Source: Acidobacteriota bacterium (GTDB lineage: Bacteria > Acidobacteriota > Vicinamibacteria > Vicinamibacterales > SCN-69-37). Taken from it: DNA of 64,000 nt. The notes beneath the pieces are model-generated. The model ran no database searches, had not been told where the DNA came from, and saw only the letters and a program-made list of their open reading frames with translations. A program made the translations under genes and the position numbers. This document shows positions 8,891 to 16,187 of this stretch, piece after piece. The DNA is taken from contig JADYYY010000011.1 in NCBI GenBank assembly GCA_020853395.1, forward strand, positions 62,001-126,000, written 5' to 3'. Every line of letters begins with the position of its first letter. Position 1 is the stretch's first letter.

Positions 8891-9834
8891 CGTCGCCGGC
8901 CGGCGGCGAGCGCCGCGATCGGCCGGCCTGGGACATCGATCGCCTCGTCGCCGCACTGCGTCCGGGACGATCCGGCGTGGGCGCCGCGCCCGAGCTGCGC
9001 GGCGTCGACGAGCCGCTGCCCTCGCGGGCGGCCGTGACCCACGTCCTCGACGGGCTGCGCGCCGCGCTCTTTCCGATGCACTTCGGCGACGCGGATCTCA
9101 CGGAGGCCGGGCTGGACCGGTTCGTGAGCCGGACGCTCGACACGACGCTCGCCGCGCTGCGCGATCAGGTGTGCCGCGAACTGCGCGGCGCGGCGCGCCG
9201 CGCGGGCGCCGATGCCGCCGATCACGACGCGCGCGCCAGCGACATCGTGCGCGCGTTCGCCGGCGAGCTGCCGGTCGTGCGGGCGCTGCTCGAAAGCGAT
9301 CTCGTGGCGGCCTACCGCGGCGACCCCGCGGCCAAGCACATCGACGAGATCCTGCTGTGCTATCCGGGCGTCACGGCCGTCGTGCACTACCGTCTCGCAC
9401 ACGTGCTCGATCGGCTCGGCGCGCCGCTCATCGCCCGCATGATCTCGGACATCGCGCACTCGGAGACCGCCGTGGACATCCATCCCGGCGCGACGATCGG
9501 CGCCAGCTTCTTCATCGACCACGGCACGGGCGTGGTCATCGGCGAAACCGCGGTCGTCGGCGAGCGGGTGCGGCTGTACCAAGCCGTGACCCTCGGCGCC
9601 AAGCGCTTCGAAGTGGACGCGCACGGCGCGCTCGTCAAGGGCGTCCCGCGCCATCCCGTGGTCGAGGACGACGTGGTGATCTACGCGGGGGCGACGATCC
9701 TCGGACGCGTGACGATCGGGAAAGGCTCGACGATCGGCGGCAACGTCTGGCTCACGCGCAGCGTACCGCCCGGCAGCCAGATCACGCAGGCGCTGGCGAG
9801 AAGCGACGTCTTCGACGCGGGAGCGGGGATTTGA
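8887..9834 (+). CDS. cysE: serine O-acetyltransferase
   Basis: The 315-residue protein acetylates L-serine with acetyl-CoA, supplying the substrate of the adjacent CysK. The C-terminal half is a left-handed beta-helix of hexapeptide repeats, with [20 protein letters not shown] and [20 protein letters not shown] as the catalytic core (family histidines in D-I-H-P-G and D-H-G-T-G). The N-terminal 170 residues are helical and longer than in E. coli CysE, as in the EpsC-type branch. Its ATG overlaps the cysK stop (ATGA). The usual C-terminal I-P-A-tail for CysK binding is replaced by F-D-A-G-A-G-I, which still ends in isoleucine as CysK docking requires. Confidence 0.95.
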   Translation: MTSPAGGERRDRPAWDIDRLVAALRPGRSGVGAAPELRGVDEPLPSRAAVTHVLDGLRAALFPMHFGDADLTEAGLDRFVSRTLDTTLAALRDQVCRELRGAARRAGADAADHDARASDIVRAFAGELPVVRALLESDLVAAYRGDPAAKHIDEILLCYPGVTAVVHYRLAHVLDRLGAPLIARMISDIAHSETAVDIHPGATIGASFFIDHGTGVVIGETAVVGERVRLYQAVTLGAKRFEVDAHGALVKGVPRHPVVEDDVVIYAGATILGRVTIGKGSTIGGNVWLTRSVPPGSQITQALARSDVFDAGAGI

Positions 9835-9925
9835 AAGGGCAAAGGGCAAAGGGCAGAGGGCAAAGGTGAAGGGGAAAGGGAAAAGGAAGGGGAAAGGGGA
9901 AAGGGAAAAGGGAAAAGGGAAAGGC
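9834..9925 (+). repeat. polypurine dispersed repeat (copy 1, intergenic)
   Basis: About 90 bases of almost pure A/G on the top strand follow the cysE stop directly, built from GGGCAAA, GGGCAGA and GGGGAAA units. A second copy with the same order of units lies on the bottom strand at 21236-21325, inside ligD. Both begin with GGGCAAAGGGCAGAGGGC and then change to GGGGAAAGGG units, so they are copies of one element and not chance runs. It separates cysE from the next gene and might act in termination or form triplex DNA; neither is shown. Confidence 0.85.
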
Positions 9926-9933
9926 CAAACAAC

Positions 9934-11199
9934 GTGACTGAGAGATCGCTCGGCTCGCTCGTCATTCTGGTGGGGATCGCGATCGGGAGCGCGGGCTGCG
10001 GGCGCAGCGAGGCGCCGCGGTCCGAGGAGGCGTCCGTGGCTGCGACACGTGCTGGATCGTTCGGCGACGACCTGGCCTTCATCCGTGCCCATGGCGCGGT
10101 CGTCGTGCTCGCGAGCGAGGATGGGCGCGCGCAGGTGGCGGTGTCGCCCGAGTACCAGGGGCGCGTGATGACGAGCACGGCGGCCGGGCCCGACGGTGCG
10201 AGCTTCGGCTACGTCCATCGCGCCGGCATCGAGGCCGGGCGGCCGCAGCCCCACATGAGCGTCGTCGGTGGCGAGGATCGCTTCTGGGTCGGCCCCGAAG
10301 GCGGCCAGTACGCGCTGTATTTCCCGCCCGGCGCCGCCTTCGATACGGAGCACTGGCAGGTGCCGGCCGCGATCGACTGGGGCGCGTGGCCGGTCGCCTC
10401 GCAAGGCCCGCGTGACGTGTCGTTCACGAAGACGATGACCCTGCGCAACTACGCGGGGACGTCATTCGACGTGCGCGTCGATCGGCTGGTGCGACTGCTG
10501 GATCGCCCGGCGCTCGTCGAGGCGCTCGGCGTCGAGCCCGGTCCAGGCACGAGCGTCGTCGCGTACGAGTCCGACAACCGGATCACGAACACCGGCAGCG
10601 CAGCGTGGCGGAAGGAGACCGGTCTCATGTCGATCTGGATTCTCGGCATGCTCCGGCCGGCGCCGCGCACCACGGTCGTGATCCCGTACGAGCCGGGTTC
10701 CGTCGAGGAGCGCGGACCCGTGGTCAACGACAAGTACTTCGGAGCGCCTCCGGCCTCACGCCTGAAGATCGGCGAACGGGCGATCCTTTTCCGCGGCGAC
10801 GGACGGGCGCGCGGCAAGATCGGCGTGCCGCGGCCACGCGCGCGCAACGTGGCGGGCAGCTACGATCCGGACGGACGGCTGCTGACCCTGATCCAGTTCT
10901 CGCTGCCCGACGCTCCGGCCGGCTACGTCAACTCGATGTGGGCGTTGCAGCAGGATCCGTACGGTGGCGACGTCATCAACAGCTACAACGACGGCCCGCT
11001 CGGGCCAGGGCAGCCGCCGCTCGGCCCGTTCTACGAGATCGAGTCCTCGTCGCCGGCGGCCGCGCTGCGGCCCGGCGCCTCGATGTCCCACCGGCACCGC
11101 ACGCTGCACCTTCAAGGCCCGCCGTCCGAGTTGGACATCATCGCTCGCAAGGTGCTCGGCGTCGGCCTCGACGACATCGCCGGCAGCCTGCCCGAGTGA
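9934..11199 (+). CDS. lipoprotein of unknown function (DUF6786-like)
   Basis: This 421-residue protein has a lipoprotein signal: hydrophobic residues 9-19 followed by S-A-G-C with the modified cysteine at position 22. It is therefore predicted to be lipid-anchored. The mature region reads as a beta-rich domain resembling galactose-mutarotase-like sugar-binding folds (for example EDRFWVGPEGGQYALYFPPG and FEVGYVNSMWALQQD-like strands), which fits the DUF6786 family as I remember it. Neighbours on both sides act on carbohydrates. No catalytic residues can be named. The gene starts nine bases after the polypurine repeat. Confidence 0.72.
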   Translation: MTERSLGSLVILVGIAIGSAGCGRSEAPRSEEASVAATRAGSFGDDLAFIRAHGAVVVLASEDGRAQVAVSPEYQGRVMTSTAAGPDGASFGYVHRAGIEAGRPQPHMSVVGGEDRFWVGPEGGQYALYFPPGAAFDTEHWQVPAAIDWGAWPVASQGPRDVSFTKTMTLRNYAGTSFDVRVDRLVRLLDRPALVEALGVEPGPGTSVVAYESDNRITNTGSAAWRKETGLMSIWILGMLRPAPRTTVVIPYEPGSVEERGPVVNDKYFGAPPASRLKIGERAILFRGDGRARGKIGVPRPRARNVAGSYDPDGRLLTLIQFSLPDAPAGYVNSMWALQQDPYGGDVINSYNDGPLGPGQPPLGPFYEIESSSPAAALRPGASMSHRHRTLHLQGPPSELDIIARKVLGVGLDDIAGSLPE

Positions 11200-11379
11200 C
11201 CGGGACCGTACTGCATCAGAGTAGCGGCCAGTCTGGTAAGATGCGGCCCTCCTGACCCTTGGCCGACCAGGCTCTCGTCGAGCTCCGCTCCGGCACGCGG
11301 AGCGGCGCACCGATCGTCGGTGGGGAATGGCGTCGCCGGCACGTGGTCCCTCTCACTCGTGCAGCACGGGAGCGCCCTG

Positions 11380-12342
11380 ATGGCATACAGCAGACGGGAA
11401 TTCGGTCGAGCAATGGCCGGCATCTGGCCGATCGCGGCCGGGCTGGCGGCGCCGGCCGCCGCGGCCGGACAGCGCAAGCCGAATTCCAGGGTGTCGGGCG
11501 TCCAGATCGGATTGAACGTTCCCTACAACTTCGGCAACAACTTCATGAGCGCCGGCGAGGTGCTCGAGCGCTGCCTCCATCTCGGCGTGAGCGCCGTCGA
11601 GCTGCGATCGCAGCCCGTGGAGCTGTTCCTCGGCATCCCGTCATCGCTCATCAAGGCCGCGTCAGCGAGCGGCCGTAATGCCTCGCCGGAGCAGATCGCC
11701 GAGCAACGGCGTGCAGCCGCCCAGCTCCGCACGGCGCGGCTCGCCTTGCCGATGAGCCGCGTGCGCGAGTTCCGGCGGATGTACGAACAGGCCGGCGTCG
11801 CCATCGAGATCGTCAAGTTCGACGGCATCTACGCCCGCACCGACGACGAGATCGACTACGGCTTCGTGCTCGCGAAGACGCTGGGCGCGCGCGCCCTCTC
11901 GTGCGAGATCGACGTCGCGCAGGCGGACCGCCTCGGGCAGTTCGCCGAGAAGCACGAGCTGATGGTCGGCTACCACGGGCATGCCGAGACCGGGCCGGCG
12001 CAGTGGGCCGAGGCCTTCGGCTCCTCGAAGTACAACGGGGCGAACCTGGATCTCGGCCACTACGTCGCCGGCGGGCACACGCCGCCCGTGCTCGACTTCC
12101 TCGCCGAGCACCACGCGCGCATCACGCACGTCCACGTCAAGGATCGGAAGAAGGACAACGGGGTGAACGTTCCCTTCGGCGAGGGCGACACGCCCATCGT
12201 CGCCGCGCTGCAGCTCATCCGCGACCGGAAGTGGCGCCACATCCAGGCGACGATCGAATTCGAGTATCCGGTGGCGCCGGGCTTCCGGATGCTCGAGATG
12301 GCGAAGTGCGTGGAGTACTGCAGGAAGGCGCTGGCGCTGTAG
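11380..12342 (+). CDS. Tat-exported sugar phosphate isomerase/epimerase-like TIM-barrel protein
   Basis: This 320-residue protein starts with a twin-arginine-type leader (MAYSRREFGRAMAGIWPIAA) ending at A-A-A-A-G. The mature part is an AP-endonuclease-2/xylose-isomerase-like TIM barrel. Candidate metal ligands are the histidines in V-G-Y-H-G-H, the aspartate and histidine in L-D-L-G-H-Y, and H-V-H-V-K-D, with the glutamate in T-I-E-F-E-Y. Family members isomerise or epimerise sugars. It faces the kdgK-like gene, leaving only 12 bases between the convergent stops. Confidence 0.85.
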   Translation: MAYSRREFGRAMAGIWPIAAGLAAPAAAAGQRKPNSRVSGVQIGLNVPYNFGNNFMSAGEVLERCLHLGVSAVELRSQPVELFLGIPSSLIKAASASGRNASPEQIAEQRRAAAQLRTARLALPMSRVREFRRMYEQAGVAIEIVKFDGIYARTDDEIDYGFVLAKTLGARALSCEIDVAQADRLGQFAEKHELMVGYHGHAETGPAQWAEAFGSSKYNGANLDLGHYVAGGHTPPVLDFLAEHHARITHVHVKDRKKDNGVNVPFGEGDTPIVAALQLIRDRKWRHIQATIEFEYPVAPGFRMLEMAKCVEYCRKALAL

Positions 12343-12354
12343 CCCGACCCGGCG

Positions 12355-13437
12355 CTATCGCTGGATGCGCGCGCTGCCGCCTCTGGCGAAGGCCCGCACC
12401 TGATCCAACGTCGCCATCGTGGTGTCGCCCGGGAACGTCGTGATCAGGGCGCCGTGGGCCCAGCCGAGGCGCACCGCCTCCTCCGGAGATTCGCCCGTCA
12501 GCAGGCCATAGAAGAAGCCTGCGGCGAACCCGTCGCCGCCGCCCACCCGATCGTGCACGTCGAGATCGCAGGTCGGCGACCGGTGCTGGCGGCCCTGAAT
12601 CCAGGCCACCGCGCCCCACTGGTGGCGGTTCGTCGAATGCACGTCGCGCAAGGTCGTCGCGACCACTTTGATCTGCGGGTGCCGGTCGATCACCGCGTCG
12701 ATCAGGTGGAAGAAGACGCTCGGATCCAGCTTCGACGTCGTCGTCACGTCCGGGCCGGCCACGCCGAGGCCCTTCTGCAGATCCTCCTCGTTGCCGACGA
12801 GCACGTCGACGAGCTGGACGATCCGGCCGAGCACGTCGCGCGCGCGCGCCGGGCCGCCGCTCGCGTTCCAGAGCTTCTCGCGGTAGTTCAGATCGAACGA
12901 CACGATCGCGCCGTGGCGCCGCGCGGCCGTCATGCCCTCGATGATGAGCTCGGGCGTCGTGTCCGAGAGCGCGGCGAAGATGCCGCCGCTGTGGAACCAG
13001 CGGACGCCTTCCGCGAAGATCGCGTCCCAGTCGAAGTCGCCCGGCTGCAGCCGCGCGGCGGCCTCGTTCGCGCGATTGTAGAAGACGACCGGCGGCCGCA
13101 CGCCGTAGCCGAGATCGCTGTACACCGTCGCGATGTTGGGGCCGCGGGCGCCGTCGTGCGCGAAGTGCCTGTAGAAGGGCGTCACGCCCATCGCGCGCAC
13201 GCGTTCCGCCACGAGCGCGCCGATGGGGTACTCGACCATCGCGCTCGCGACGGCCGTGCGGAGCTTGAAGCAGTCCGCGAGGTTGGCGGCGGTGTTGAAC
13301 TCGCCGCCGCTCACGTGGATCGTGCACCGGTGCGCCTTGTGGAACGGCAGCAGGCCCGGATCGAGGCGATGCACGAGCGCGCCGAGCGCGAGGAAGTCGA
13401 ATGTGCCGGCCGGTGGAATGGGAAGCGCTGGCGTCAT
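12355..13437 (-). CDS. PfkB-family sugar kinase (2-keto-3-deoxygluconate kinase-like)
   Basis: The 360-residue protein has the ribokinase fold. The N-terminal G-G-E-F-N-T-A-A-N-L-A motif binds the sugar and the C-terminal RVGGGDGFAAGFFYGLL carries the catalytic aspartate and anion hole (G-G-G-D). FDLNYREKLW is typical of KDG and fructokinase-like members. The start ATG overlaps the gnd stop by four bases. With gnd and a LarA-like enzyme upstream, a role in phosphorylating 2-keto-3-deoxygluconate or a related sugar acid is likely but inferred. Confidence 0.86.
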   Translation of the reverse strand: MTPALPIPPAGTFDFLALGALVHRLDPGLLPFHKAHRCTIHVSGGEFNTAANLADCFKLRTAVASAMVEYPIGALVAERVRAMGVTPFYRHFAHDGARGPNIATVYSDLGYGVRPPVVFYNRANEAAARLQPGDFDWDAIFAEGVRWFHSGGIFAALSDTTPELIIEGMTAARRHGAIVSFDLNYREKLWNASGGPARARDVLGRIVQLVDVLVGNEEDLQKGLGVAGPDVTTTSKLDPSVFFHLIDAVIDRHPQIKVVATTLRDVHSTNRHQWGAVAWIQGRQHRSPTCDLDVHDRVGGGDGFAAGFFYGLLTGESPEEAVRLGWAHGALITTFPGDTTMATLDQVRAFARGGSARIQR

Positions 13438-14840
13438 GACCACTGTGTGTGAAAGGTGCCGTCGCGATCGAGGCGGCGGTACGTGTGAGCGCCGAAGAAG
13501 TCGCGCTGTGCCTGCGTCAGATTGGCGGGCAGCCGCTCGCTGCGGTACGCGTCGTAGTACGCGAGCGAGGCGCTCATCGCCGGCGCCGGGATGCCGAGCG
13601 CGACCGCCGTCTGGACGGCGTGGCGCCAGCCGTCCTGGCGCACCGCGAGGGCGTCACGGAACGCGTCGTCGCGCATCAGGTTCGCGAGCGCCGCGTCTCG
13701 CCGGAATGCGTCGCGGATGTCGCCGAGCAGCGTCGCGCGGATGATGCAGCCCGCGCGCCAGATCCGCGCGACGGCGGCCGGATCGATGCCGTAGCCGTAC
13801 TCGACGGAGGCGAGCCGCAGCATCGCCATGCCCTGGGCGTAGGAGACGATCTTGCTCGCGTACAGCGCATCGCGGAGCGCGGCGACGAGCGCGGCGCGAT
13901 CGATTCGCGGGCGGGACGACGGCCCGGCGAGCACGCGGCTCGCCGCGACGCGCTCGGACTTCAGCGCCGAGATCAGGCGCGCCTCGACGGCGGCGTTGAT
14001 GGTCGGAATCGCCGCGCCGACGTCGAAGCCGTTCTGGCTCATCCACTTGCCGGTGCCCTTCTGCTGGGCTTCGTCGAGGATCACGTCCACGATCGGCCGG
14101 CCCGTGTCCGGATCGGTGACGCCGAGCACGCGTGCCGTGATCTCGACGAGGTAGGACTGCAGCTCGCCCGCGTTCCACTCGGCGAACACCGCGCCGATGT
14201 CCGCGGCCGGCATCCCGGCGCCGCGGCCGAGCAGGTCGTACACCTCGGCGATGAGCTGCATGTCGCCGTACTCGATGCCGTTGTGCACCATCTTCACGTA
14301 GTGCCCCGCGCCGCGCGGTCCCATGTGGGCCACGCACGGGTCGCCGTCATCGGCCTTCGCGGCGATGGCGCGGAAGATCGGCGCCAGCGCCTGCCACGCG
14401 TCCTCGGATCCGCCCGGCATGATCGACGGGCCGTGCAAGGCGCCCTCTTCGCCGCCCGACACGCCGGTGCCGACGAAGTGCAGCCGCTTGGCGTCGAGCT
14501 CATCCGATCGCCGATCCGTGTCGGAGAAGAGGGAATTGCCGCCGTCGATGAGGATGTCGCCCGGCTCACAGTGCGGCGCGAGCCGCGCGATGACGCCGTC
14601 GACGGCCGAGCCGGCCGGCACCATGATCAGGATGCGCCGCGGGCGCTCGAGCACGCGGGCGAGCTCTTCGGGCGACCCGACGCCGACGATGCGGGTGCCG
14701 CGCGCCGGGCCGTCGAGAAACGCCTTCGTCTTCGCCGGGTCCGCGTCGTAGCCCGCGACCCCGAACCCTTTGCCGTCGATGTTGCGGGCCAGGTTGGCGC
14801 CCATGACGCCGAGCCCCACCACGCCGATGTGCTGGCTCAT
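13434..14840 (-). CDS. gnd: 6-phosphogluconate dehydrogenase, decarboxylating
   Basis: This 468-residue enzyme converts 6-phosphogluconate to ribulose 5-phosphate, CO2 and reduced NAD(P). The Rossmann motif is GVVGLGVMGANLARN at residues 5-19. The substrate motif IDGGNSLFSDT and the active-site segment GPRGAGHYVKMVHNGIEYGD are intact, and the C-terminal GTGKW motif is also present. Length matches the short-spacer dimeric family. The start is the ATG of MSQHIGVVGL; the much longer open frame upstream is antisense-style read-through of the LarA-like gene. It is the middle gene of a three-gene operon. Confidence 0.96.
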   Translation of the reverse strand: MSQHIGVVGLGVMGANLARNIDGKGFGVAGYDADPAKTKAFLDGPARGTRIVGVGSPEELARVLERPRRILIMVPAGSAVDGVIARLAPHCEPGDILIDGGNSLFSDTDRRSDELDAKRLHFVGTGVSGGEEGALHGPSIMPGGSEDAWQALAPIFRAIAAKADDGDPCVAHMGPRGAGHYVKMVHNGIEYGDMQLIAEVYDLLGRGAGMPAADIGAVFAEWNAGELQSYLVEITARVLGVTDPDTGRPIVDVILDEAQQKGTGKWMSQNGFDVGAAIPTINAAVEARLISALKSERVAASRVLAGPSSRPRIDRAALVAALRDALYASKIVSYAQGMAMLRLASVEYGYGIDPAAVARIWRAGCIIRATLLGDIRDAFRRDAALANLMRDDAFRDALAVRQDGWRHAVQTAVALGIPAPAMSASLAYYDAYRSERLPANLTQAQRDFFGAHTYRRLDRDGTFHTQWS

Positions 14841-14848
14841 CCTCGTCC

Positions 14849-16117
14849 TCAGAGGCGCGGGGGGGCGCCGACCCGAAACAGCAGCTCGCCCGCGCGCGGC
14901 ACGACCAGCGTGTCGTCGCCGGCCCACTCGTCGGGCACGACCGTCGCCGGATCGAGGTAGCCCAGGTTGATGCGGTCGCACCGCGCCTCGGGAATCGCCG
15001 TCGCGAGCGTGACGGTGATGCGCGGCGTCTCGCGGCCGGTCGCCGCGTCGTAGTCGCCCAACCCTTTGACGTGCGTCGAGTGCGCGAGGACGCCGCCCGG
15101 ATAGCGGCCGAACCGGTCCCATTGCGCCAGGAAGTAGTCCCGGCAGTGATAGCCGATCTCCTCGATCAGCCGGCCGTGCACGTGGCTCACCTCGTCGACG
15201 TGCGGCGCGTAGATCACCACTTCGCCGCCGTCGGCAACGGCCGGCTCCGTCTTGTACATCCCCTTGGCGGCCGTCCACAGATCCTGGTACATCGGCGGCA
15301 TCATCGCCAGCACCCGATCGACCGGCCGATCGAGCCAGACGATGTGCCGGTGGCTGGAGAGACGGGCCGCCTCGCGCCACGCCTCGTGCACGTCGCCGCA
15401 GAAGACGCCCGCGACGCCCTCGTGCGTCACCACCAGGGCCACGAGCGACAGCGGCGTGTCGAGCCGCGCCGCTGCCCGATCGATCACCGCACGCACGGGC
15501 GTGTCGATGGTGCCGATCACGTCGTAGCTCGTGATCAGCGCGCCGAGCCAGTGCGTGAAGTGGATGATCGGCGGCGCCGCGATGCCAGGAAAGAGGTACT
15601 TCGTCCCTCCCGAGAACCCGACGACCTCGTGCGGGAACACCGGGCCGCAGACGATGAGATGGTCGTATTCCGCGACGAGCCGGTTGAGGGCCACCGGTAC
15701 GTCCGCGCGCAGGCGGCCGCCGGTGATCTGCTCGACCTCGCGCGCCGGGAGCGTGCCGATCTGGAGGAACGTCGACGGGTCGTCCCACTGGTGATTGAAG
15801 ATCCGATGCGGCCCGGTCCGGCCGTTCACCACCGGACGGCCGATCAGCTCGCCGAGCTGCGCGTCGCTCATCGGTGCGTGCGTGCCGAGCGCGACGAGGA
15901 CGTCGAGAGCGGCGGTGCGGGGCGCGAGCGCCGATTCCAGCAGGCCGAACATCATGGGCAACGGCATCGTGCGCGTGCCGTCTGGCACGATCATCAGCAC
16001 GCGGCGTCCGTCGACATCCAGCGCCGCGAGGCCGTCACGCGTCAGCGCGGCGACGTCCGCGGCCGTGAGATAGCCATCGAGCACGCCTCGCCCGATCACG
16101 GCGCTCACGTCAGGCAC
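14849..16117 (-). CDS. LarA-like nickel-pincer racemase/epimerase family protein
   Basis: This 422-residue protein belongs to the LarA superfamily (lactate racemase and relatives), whose members use the nickel-pincer nucleotide NPN. The D-x-T-R motif is PDGTR at 45-49. The proposed catalytic and cofactor residues are all in place: H80 in LGTH, H163 in FPHEVVGFSGG, the NPN-linking lysine K173 in GGTKYLFPG, and H189. It starts at GTG. Some family members act on 2-hydroxy acids other than lactate, including gluconate. Being operonic with gnd and a KDG-kinase-like gene points to a sugar acid. NPN-synthesis genes larB, larC and larE are not in this window. Confidence 0.87.
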   Translation of the reverse strand: MPDVSAVIGRGVLDGYLTAADVAALTRDGLAALDVDGRRVLMIVPDGTRTMPLPMMFGLLESALAPRTAALDVLVALGTHAPMSDAQLGELIGRPVVNGRTGPHRIFNHQWDDPSTFLQIGTLPAREVEQITGGRLRADVPVALNRLVAEYDHLIVCGPVFPHEVVGFSGGTKYLFPGIAAPPIIHFTHWLGALITSYDVIGTIDTPVRAVIDRAAARLDTPLSLVALVVTHEGVAGVFCGDVHEAWREAARLSSHRHIVWLDRPVDRVLAMMPPMYQDLWTAAKGMYKTEPAVADGGEVVIYAPHVDEVSHVHGRLIEEIGYHCRDYFLAQWDRFGRYPGGVLAHSTHVKGLGDYDAATGRETPRITVTLATAIPEARCDRINLGYLDPATVVPDEWAGDDTLVVPRAGELLFRVGAPPRL

Positions 16118-16187
16118 TCCCGGCTCGTCCAGCGCATCACGGCTCCACGCATGATATCGCTGCTTTTCGGACTACTATTTTCTGCGC

